Position numbers and translations under genes: made by a program. 6,922 bases of DNA from Propionibacteriaceae bacterium (GTDB lineage Bacteria > Actinomycetota > Actinomycetes > Propionibacteriales > Propionibacteriaceae). Positions 1 to 4,644 of the stretch are shown in pieces. The stretch's first letter is position 1. Each line of letters starts with the position of its first letter. Where the stretch lies: NCBI GenBank assembly GCA_027346035.1, contig DAIESZ010000133.1:1-6922 (forward strand), read 5' to 3'. The notes below the pieces were generated by a model, which ran no database searches, had not been told where the DNA came from, and saw only the letters and a list, made by a program, of their open reading frames with translations.

Positions 1-692
1 GCCTGCACCTGGCCGTTCTTGAGCGCGGTCACGGTCAGTGCACCGGCCGCGTCGAGGGGCTTGAAGTCCTTGAACGTCAGCCCGTAGACGCGCTTGAGGC
101 CCTGGAGCCCGTCGACGCGGGTCTTGAACTCGGGCGGCCCGCCGATGACCATGTTCTGGGCATGGCCCGCCAGGTCGGAGATCGAGGTGAGCGAGTACTT
201 CTGCGCCGTGGCGGAGGTGACACAGATCGAATCGGAGTCCTGCGCCACCGACGGCTGCAGCACCGTGAGGTTCGAGGGCAGCGCCTTCTTCAGGGAGGCC
301 AGCGCGGCTGCGGGAGTGCTGATGTCGGCCTGTCCCTTGGTGAAGTAACGGGCCAGGTTTCCGCTGTATTCGGGGATGACGTCGATCGATCCATCGTCCA
401 GCGCCCCGATGTAGAGCTCACGGCTGCCGATGTTCAGCTTGGTGCTGGTCGTGACGCCCTTCGCCGTGAGGGCGTCGGCGTAGATCTGCGCCAGCAGCGC
501 GTTCTCAGGGAAGTTGGCGGAGCCGACGATCAGGGTTCCCGTGCCGGACGCGGGGGCGCTGCTCGCACCGCCGGCTGTCGAGGACGAGGCGGTGTTGAGG
601 GGGTTGCTGTTCGTGCCACCGCAGGCCGAGAGGCCGACGGCGAGCCCGCCCCCGAATACGGCGGTGAGCAGGGTGCGTCGAGTGGTGGTCAT
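1..692 (-). CDS. Osmoprotectant ABC transporter substrate-binding lipoprotein (OpuCC/ProX/OsmX type), 3' end cut by window
   Basis: This protein would capture a compatible solute (glycine betaine, choline or similar) outside the membrane and hand it to the two permeases encoded upstream. The 230 visible codons start at an ATG (692-690) with a GAAGGAG ribosome site (698-704) 5 nt away. Residues 1-24 form a lipoprotein signal: twin arginines R5-R6 in TRRTLLT, a short Gly/Ala/Leu core, then lipobox LSAC with Cys24 as lipidation site. A Ser/Ala/Thr/Gly linker follows (about 27-52). The mature part opens with LIVGSANFPENALLAQIYA and continues with RELYIGALDDGSIDVIPEYSG (given here as two motifs around residues 54-72 and 91-111), the hallmarks of the OpuAC/SBP_bac_2-like glycine betaine family. 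The family is usually about 300 residues, so roughly the last quarter is missing. It is the fourth gene of the importer cluster but is separated by a 150-nt leader, so it may have its own promoter. The exact solute is not deducible. Confidence 0.9.
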   Translation of the reverse strand, partial: MTTTRRTLLTAVFGGGLAVGLSACGGTNSNPLNTASSSTAGGASSAPASGTGTLIVGSANFPENALLAQIYADALTAKGVTTSTKLNIGSRELYIGALDDGSIDVIPEYSGNLARYFTKGQADISTPAAALASLKKALPSNLTVLQPSVAQDSDSICVTSATAQKYSLTSISDLAGHAQNMVIGGPPEFKTRVDGLQGLKRVYGLTFKDFKPLDAAGALTVTALKNGQVQ

Positions 693-697
693 CAAGT

Positions 698-704
698 CTC
701 CTTC
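698..704 (-). promoter_or_regulatory. Ribosome binding site of the substrate-binding protein gene
   Basis: The minus strand reads GAAGGAG, 5 nt before the ATG at 692-690. It fixes the start of the lipoprotein gene and gives a signal peptide of sensible length. Confidence 0.75.
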
Positions 705-775
705 GTCTGGCCGACCGACGGTCGACGGGAACGGACGCTCGTCGTGGCAAACACCGCGCCCGGCCCCCACATTCC

Positions 776-793
776 CCCGTGACCCGACTGTGA
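776..793 (-). promoter_or_regulatory. Candidate response-regulator site: phased TCACAG/TCACGG direct repeat in the binding-protein leader
   Basis: Read on the minus strand, TCACAG (793-788) is followed exactly 11 bp later by TCACGG (782-777). This is the same 7+4+7 layout as the perfect TCACAG repeat in front of the response regulator at 3843-3860. Its proximal end is 83 nt upstream of the lipoprotein start codon. The second half-site has one mismatch, so this is a weaker call than the 3843 site; binding is inferred. Confidence 0.35.
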
Positions 794-803
794 CAGTTGC
801 GGG

Positions 804-831
804 GCGGTCGGCACGAGATCTCGCCGACCGC
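804..831 (-). terminator. Perfect 9-bp hairpin just after the second permease gene (terminator/attenuator candidate)
   Basis: GCGGTCGGC (804-812) and GCCGACCGC (823-831) are perfect reverse complements around a 10-nt loop that itself contains the palindrome GAGATCTC. The hairpin begins 11 nt beyond the permease stop codon (843-845) in the direction of transcription. There is no T-run after it. In a high-GC actinomycete it could be a U-less terminator, an attenuator or a 3' RNA-stabilising element that sets transporter and binding-protein expression apart. An operator is an alternative reading. Confidence 0.45.
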
Positions 832-842
832 GTCCGCCCACG

Positions 843-1517
843 TCAGGACCGGAGACCGGGAGAGACGAGCAGGCGCTGGACGCCGGCGAGAACGGCGTCC
901 ACGGTGATCGCGAGCAGACCGACGAGCAGGGCTCCCCCGGCCATCATCGAATAGTCGCGGTAGGCGAGCCCGTCGATGAGGAACCGGCCGAGGCCGCCGA
1001 CGCTGACGGTCGCGGCGATCGTCGCGGTCGCGACCACCTGCAACGCGGCCGAGCGGAAGCCGCCGAACATCAGCGGCAGCGCGCAAGGCACCTCGATCCT
1101 CCACAACACCTGCCAGGCGGTGAGACCCATGCCGAGTCCGGCGTCACGGGCGGCCGGATCGACCTGCTCGACCCCGGCATAGGCGCCGGCGAGGATGGGC
1201 GGGATCGCGAGCACCACCAGCGCGACGATGCTCGGGATGAGGAACGCGTCGCCATTGTGGATGTGGGGTGCCAGCAGCAGCAACACGATGAACAGCAACC
1301 CCAGGGAGGGGATCGACCGGATGCCGTTCGCGAGGCTCACCGCCACGACCCGACCATGCCCGGTGTGCCCGATCCACAGCCCGAGCGGGATCGCGATGAG
1401 GGCGGCGATCGCCAGCGAGCTGCCCGAGTATTCGAGGTGTTGCACGAGTCGGTGCCAGATTCCGTCCGTGCCCACCCAGTTGGCCCCGCTGGTGAGCCAC
1501 GTCCAGACGTCGATCAT
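843..1517 (-). CDS. Osmoprotectant ABC transporter permease, second subunit (OpuCD/ProZ-like)
   Basis: This is the 224-residue inner-membrane permease of the compatible-solute importer, forming half of the translocation channel. Its hydrophobic stretches lie at about 30-50, 56-84, 92-115, 145-172 and 190-217. The EAA coupling loop, which docks onto the ATPase, is visible at about 122-147 (AARDAGLGMG, then W-x-V-L-W-R-I-E-V-P-x-A-L-P). Length matches the short stand-alone OpuCB/OpuCD permeases. The ATG (1517-1515) has an excellent GGAGGAG site at 1524-1530 with 6-nt spacing. It overlaps the stop codon of the previous permease as ATGA (1517-1514), so the two are probably translationally coupled. 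A longer in-frame upstream extension (to 2147) is only the shadow of the first permease. Confidence 0.92.
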   Translation of the reverse strand: MIDVWTWLTSGANWVGTDGIWHRLVQHLEYSGSSLAIAALIAIPLGLWIGHTGHGRVVAVSLANGIRSIPSLGLLFIVLLLLAPHIHNGDAFLIPSIVALVVLAIPPILAGAYAGVEQVDPAARDAGLGMGLTAWQVLWRIEVPCALPLMFGGFRSAALQVVATATIAATVSVGGLGRFLIDGLAYRDYSMMAGGALLVGLLAITVDAVLAGVQRLLVSPGLRS

Positions 1518-2155
1518 GCGGCTCTCCTCCGCCAGGGGGTGGCCAGCCGCGTGAGAGCGACGATGACCAGGTCGAAGACCAGGGCGAGCAGCACACAGGC
1601 GATCGTGCCCACGAGGATCGGGGGCAGGTAGAGCAGTTGAATCCCCTCGGTCAGCAGCGATCCGAGCTGCACCACGCCGATCAGCGCCGCGACGCTGACG
1701 ATCGACACATTGCTCACCGCCGCCACCCGCAGGCCCGCCGAGATCACCGGCACCGCGAGCGGCAGTTCGACGCCGACCAGACGCCGCCAGCGTCCGAAAC
1801 CCATCGCGACAGCCGCCAGCCGTACCTCGTCGGGTACCGCAGCCAGGCCGTCGGAGACCGTGCGCACAAGCAGCGCGATGGTGTAGAGGGTCATCGCGAC
1901 CACCACGTTGATCGGGTCGAGGATCTGGGTGCCGAGCACGAGCGGCAGCAGGATGAACAGCACGAGCGACGGCACGGTGTACAGGACCCCCGCGAGCGCG
2001 ATGATCGTGAGCCGGAGCCGAGGCAGCCGGTGCGCCATCCACCCGAGGGGCAGCGCGATCGCGAGCCCGATGACCAACGGGACGCCGGACAGCCAGGCGT
2101 GGGTGAGCGTGAGGCTCCACACCCGGGGGGCGTTGTCGAGGAACCACTGGATCAT
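1514..2155 (-). CDS. Osmoprotectant ABC transporter permease, first subunit (OpuCB/ProW-like)
   Basis: This 213-residue inner-membrane permease would pair with the product of the next gene. It has hydrophobic helices at about 22-40, 48-75, 83-100, 131-160 and 175-200. The EAA-type loop is at about 113-136: LAAVAMGFGRWRRLVGVELP followed by LAVP, with the typical Gly120 and the LP near its end. It is most like the stand-alone permeases of OpuC/ProWZ importers. Start ATG (2155-2153) overlaps the ATPase stop codon as ATGA, and GGGAG (2164-2168) lies 8 nt upstream inside the ATPase gene. The C-terminus is basic (TPWRRRAA), consistent with a cytoplasmic tail. It is related to but clearly distinct from the second permease, which suggests a heterodimeric channel. 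Confidence 0.92.
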   Translation of the reverse strand: MIQWFLDNAPRVWSLTLTHAWLSGVPLVIGLAIALPLGWMAHRLPRLRLTIIALAGVLYTVPSLVLFILLPLVLGTQILDPINVVVAMTLYTIALLVRTVSDGLAAVPDEVRLAAVAMGFGRWRRLVGVELPLAVPVISAGLRVAAVSNVSIVSVAALIGVVQLGSLLTEGIQLLYLPPILVGTIACVLLALVFDLVIVALTRLATPWRRRAA

Positions 2156-3243
2156 GCGCCGCGCTCCCGCTCGATGACCGCGACGACGTCGCCCGCGTTC
2201 ACCGTGCCGAGCAGCGTCCCCGCCGCGTCGACGACGACGCCGCGACCGCTCGGCGAGGAGAGGGCGGCGTCCAGGAGGGCGCGCAGCGGCGCGGCGTCGT
2301 GGGCGAGCGTGCCCGACCGGTTGAGGTCCGACGCGCTCACCTTGGCACCCAGCCGGTCGGGGCGCACCCAGCCGACCGGTCGACGGTCGGCGTCCAGGAC
2401 CAGCAGCCAGTCGGCTCCGTGGGCGATCCGGCGGGCCGCCTCGCCGCTGGACCCCAGGGTGATCGTCGGCTCGAGCCGGGTGGCCACCTCACCGGACACG
2501 AATCCGAGAGCCCGGTAGCCGCGGTCCCGGCCGACGAACTCGGCCACGAACTCGTCGGCGGGATCGCTCAACAGTTCGGCGGGCGAGGCCAACTGCGCGA
2601 GATATCCTCCGGTGCGCATGACCGCGACCTGGTCGCCGATCCGCAGCGCCTCGTCGATGTCGTGGGTGACGAACACGATGGTCTTCCCGAGGTCGGCCTG
2701 CAGCCGCAGCAGGTCGTCCTGCAGTTGCTGGCGCACGATCGGGTCGACCGCGCTGAACGGCTCGTCCATGAGCAGGATCGGCGGGTCGGCCGCGAGGGCC
2801 CGGGCGACGCCGACCCGCTGCTGCTGGCCGCCGGACAGTTGGTTGGGGTAACGCCGGGCGAGCGCCGGGTCGAGGCCGACCCGCTCGAGCAGGGCCATCG
2901 AGTCGGCCCGCGCCCGTCGGCGTCCGACCCCGAGCAGCATGGGCACGGTGGACACGTTGTCGACCACCGTGCGGTGCGGGAACAGGCCGGATTGCTGAAT
3001 GACGTAGCCGATGCCACGGCGCAGCGACGCGGCGTCCTGCTTGGCGACGTCGACGTCGTCGATGAGCACCCGCCCCGAGGTCGGGATGATCATCTTGTTG
3101 ATCATCCTCAGGGAGGTCGTCTTACCGCACCCCGAGGGCCCGACGAACACGGTGACCTGTCCCGTGGGGACGGTGAGGCTCAATTGGTCGACAGCTACGG
3201 TCTGGTCGGGGTACACCACCGTTGCGCGGTCGAAGACGATCAT
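2152..3243 (-). CDS. Osmoprotectant ABC transporter ATP-binding protein with tandem CBS domains (ProV/OpuCA-like)
   Basis: This 363-residue cytoplasmic ATPase powers compatible-solute uptake and is the first gene of the minus-strand operon. Motifs in order: Walker A GPSGCGKT (35-42), Q-loop in VIQQSGLFPH (81-90), signature LSGGQQQR (136-143), Walker B ILLMDE (156-161) and H-loop His194 in VTHD. The link EFVGRDRGYRALGF (231-248) is typical of the quaternary-amine transporter family. Two CBS-like repeats follow, about 253-298 (LLVLDADRRPVGWVRPDRL) and 309-358 (GVVVDAAGTLLGTVNAGDVV). In OpuA and OpuC such domains sense ionic strength or cyclic di-AMP. The protein stops right after the second repeat (ERERGA), with no acidic tail. 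I chose ATG 3243 because GAGAGGA (3250-3256) lies 6 nt upstream; in-frame starts at 3273 or 3276 have no ribosome site and add residues unlike the family. Confidence 0.94.
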   Translation of the reverse strand: MIVFDRATVVYPDQTVAVDQLSLTVPTGQVTVFVGPSGCGKTTSLRMINKMIIPTSGRVLIDDVDVAKQDAASLRRGIGYVIQQSGLFPHRTVVDNVSTVPMLLGVGRRRARADSMALLERVGLDPALARRYPNQLSGGQQQRVGVARALAADPPILLMDEPFSAVDPIVRQQLQDDLLRLQADLGKTIVFVTHDIDEALRIGDQVAVMRTGGYLAQLASPAELLSDPADEFVAEFVGRDRGYRALGFVSGEVATRLEPTITLGSSGEAARRIAHGADWLLVLDADRRPVGWVRPDRLGAKVSASDLNRSGTLAHDAAPLRALLDAALSSPSGRGVVVDAAGTLLGTVNAGDVVAVIERERGA

Positions 3244-3249
3244 GCTTCG

Positions 3250-3256
3250 TCCTCTC
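3250..3256 (-). promoter_or_regulatory. Ribosome binding site of the ABC ATPase gene
   Basis: The minus strand reads GAGAGGA, 6 nt before ATG 3243-3241. It decides between this start and the longer in-frame alternatives at 3273 (ATG) and 3276 (GTG), which have no purine-rich site upstream. Confidence 0.7.
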
Positions 3257-3355
3257 GATCGGGTGCCTCCCATCACACCATGTCAGCGACCACCGGACCA
3301 CGGCCCGCCACGGACGGGTACCGGTGCGCCGCAGGGCGGCGGCGAAGGACCCGGG

Positions 3356-3361
3356 TAGCGT
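3356..3361 (+). promoter_or_regulatory. Candidate -10 element of a leaderless promoter for the DoxX-like gene
   Basis: TAGCGT fits the actinobacterial -10 pattern TANNNT and is followed by exactly 7 nt before the GTG start (3369), so transcription could begin at the first base of the start codon. No convincing -35 is visible about 17 nt upstream, as is common for these promoters. The kinase gene has the same hexamer with the same spacing (4701-4706). Confidence 0.45.
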
Positions 3362-3368
3362 GGGACGG

Positions 3369-3827
3369 GTGAAATCGTTCGTCCGGGTGCTGCAGGACCT
3401 CGCGCTGATCGTCGTGCGCCTGGCCGTCGCGCTGGTCCTGTTCCTGCACGGATGGCACCGGTTCGTCACGGTCGGCATGAGCACCGAGATCGCCCGGCTC
3501 ACCCACCACGGCCTGCCCTATCCAGCGGTGCTCGGGTGGGGCGCGGTCATCTTCGAGATGATCGGCGCCGTGCTTCTCGCGTTCGGCCTGCTCACGCCGC
3601 TGATCGGGCTGGGCATGCTGGTCGAGAACGTCGCGATCATCGCCTGGCTCAAGGCGTCCCACGGCTACCTGGTGTCTACCGGCGGGTACGAGTACAACCT
3701 GGTGCTCGCCGCGGTCGGGCTCGTGTTCCTCGCGTTCGGCGGCGGACGCGGGGCCGTCGACACGCTGCTGCGCCGACGTCCGCGCACCCCGGAGGTCCCG
3801 GCGGTCGACCAGCCGGCGACTGGCTGA
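3369..3827 (+). CDS. DoxX-family small membrane protein
   Basis: A 152-residue protein with four predicted membrane helices at about 9-27, 48-68, 70-93 and 107-125. The family signature is clear: helix 1 with VRLAVALVLFLHGWHRF, loop with GLPYPAVLGWGAVIFEMIGAV, and GGYEYNLVLAAVGLVFLAFG before a basic tail (RGAVDTLLRRRPR). DoxX-family proteins occur widely in bacteria. Some have been linked to redox and thiol stress complexes in mycobacteria, but most have no known reaction, and no function is assigned here. The GTG at 3369 is preferred because the protein then begins at the family's usual N-terminus and lies 7 nt after a TAGCGT hexamer; upstream in-frame sequence back to 3222 crosses the divergent ATPase start and is not family-like. 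It is divergent from the ABC operon (125-nt gap) and 76 nt before the response regulator, with no clear terminator between. Confidence 0.85.
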   Translation: MKSFVRVLQDLALIVVRLAVALVLFLHGWHRFVTVGMSTEIARLTHHGLPYPAVLGWGAVIFEMIGAVLLAFGLLTPLIGLGMLVENVAIIAWLKASHGYLVSTGGYEYNLVLAAVGLVFLAFGGGRGAVDTLLRRRPRTPEVPAVDQPATG

Positions 3828-3842
3828 TCCACTGGGTGGCGC

Positions 3843-3860
3843 TCACAGGGTTCTCACAGC
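3843..3860 (+). promoter_or_regulatory. Candidate autoregulatory PhoP/OmpR-type box: perfect TCACAG direct repeat
   Basis: The sequence is TCACAGG-GTTC-TCACAGC, two copies of TCACAG offset by exactly 11 bp. It sits 15 nt after the DoxX-like stop codon and 43 nt before the response regulator ATG. OmpR/PhoB-family regulators bind head-to-tail dimers on direct repeats of about 11 bp. From memory, the M. tuberculosis PhoP consensus is the same 7-mer repeat with a 4-bp spacer. Autoregulation by the downstream regulator is inferred. Confidence 0.6.
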
Positions 3861-3903
3861 AGATCCATGGGAAACGGTGTGGTCCGACTGCCACAGTTGG
3901 AGC

Positions 3904-4632
3904 ATGGCACGTGTTGACGCAGATCCCCTGACCCGTCCCGACGGCTCACCGATCCGGGTGCTCACCGTCGACGACGAGCCCAGCCTCACCGAACTCCTGT
4001 CGATGGCCATGCGCTACGAGGGGTGGGAGGTCTCCACCGCGAACTCCGGCAATTCCGCCGTGCGTGCCGCCCGTGAGAACCATCCCGACGCGATCGTGCT
4101 CGACATGATGCTGCCCGACTTCGACGGCCTCGAGGTGATGCGCCGCATCCGCCAGGACCAGCCCGACGTGCCGGTGATCTTCCTCACCGCCAAGGACGCC
4201 GTGAGCGACCGGATCAACGGGCTCACCGCCGGCGGTGACGACTACGTCACCAAACCGTTCAGCCTCGAGGAGGTCATCGCCCGGCTGCGGGCCCTGCTGC
4301 GCCGCACCGGAGCCACCACCGCGCGCGCCGATTCCCTGCTGGTCGTCGGCGATCTGAGCCTCGACGAGGACTCGCACGAGGTCACCCGCGGGGGACAGCA
4401 GATCAGCCTCACCGCCACCGAGTTCGAACTGCTGCGCTACCTCATGCGCAACCCGAAGCGGGTGCTGTCGAAGGCGCAGATCCTCGACCGCGTCTGGAAC
4501 TATGACTTCGGCGGCCAGGCCAACGTCGTCGAGCTCTACATCTCCTACCTCCGCAAGAAGATCGACGCCGATCGCGAGCCGATGATCCACACGATGCGCG
4601 GCGCCGGCTACGTGCTGCGACCCTCCGAGTGA
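3904..4632 (+). CDS. OmpR/PhoB-family response regulator (mycobacterial TcrX/PhoP-like)
   Basis: A 242-residue two-component transcription factor, partner of the kinase encoded 12 nt downstream. The receiver domain (about 17-134) has the acidic pocket Asp23-Asp24 in VDDEP, phospho-acceptor Asp67 in IVLDMMLP, Thr95 in FLTAKD and Lys117 in YVTKPFS. The winged-helix domain (about 146-240) has ISLTATEFELLRYL, recognition-helix region ILDRVWNYDFGGQANVVELYISYLRKKID, and the wing ending MRGAGYVLRP. From memory its closest characterised relative is TcrX, with PhoP also similar. Start choice is uncertain: ATG 3904 has GGAG only 1 nt upstream, whereas GTG 3910 would place the same GGAG (3899-3902) at an ideal 7 nt, giving a protein two residues shorter; GTG 3877 would run into a palindrome that looks regulatory. 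The fold and role do not depend on this. Confidence 0.93.
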   Translation: MARVDADPLTRPDGSPIRVLTVDDEPSLTELLSMAMRYEGWEVSTANSGNSAVRAARENHPDAIVLDMMLPDFDGLEVMRRIRQDQPDVPVIFLTAKDAVSDRINGLTAGGDDYVTKPFSLEEVIARLRALLRRTGATTARADSLLVVGDLSLDEDSHEVTRGGQQISLTATEFELLRYLMRNPKRVLSKAQILDRVWNYDFGGQANVVELYISYLRKKIDADREPMIHTMRGAGYVLRPSE

Positions 4633-4644
4633 GGCGAACACGGC

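Noticed and set aside
712..724. Inverted repeat CGACCG-A-CGGTCG shortly before the binding-protein start
   Set aside because: Perfect but short and made of very common GC-rich words in this genome; it is not repeated at another leader with the same form. Left as a note rather than an operator call.
843..2147. A 434-codon minus-strand open frame spanning both permease genes, looking like a fusion protein
   Set aside because: Only its last 224 codons are permease-like. The front part is an Arg/Ala/Pro-rich out-of-frame reading of the first permease, which has its own start, ribosome site and EAA motif.
3273..3278. TCACAC in the divergent ATPase/DoxX intergenic region as another regulator site
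   Set aside because: No partner unit 11 bp away on either side or strand, so it lacks the direct-repeat geometry of the other sites.
2299..3372. A 357-codon plus-strand open frame opposite the ABC ATPase, and a 293-codon one at 1637-2518
   Set aside because: Both are antisense shadows of strongly conserved genes (Walker A, signature, Walker B and EAA motifs on the other strand). No recognisable protein features or ribosome sites.
3877..3903. Upstream GTG start (3877) for the response regulator
   Set aside because: It would add nine residues (starting MWSDCHSW) absent from the family as I recall it, and would place the 3884-3899 near-palindrome inside coding sequence. ATG 3904 or GTG 3910 are more likely.
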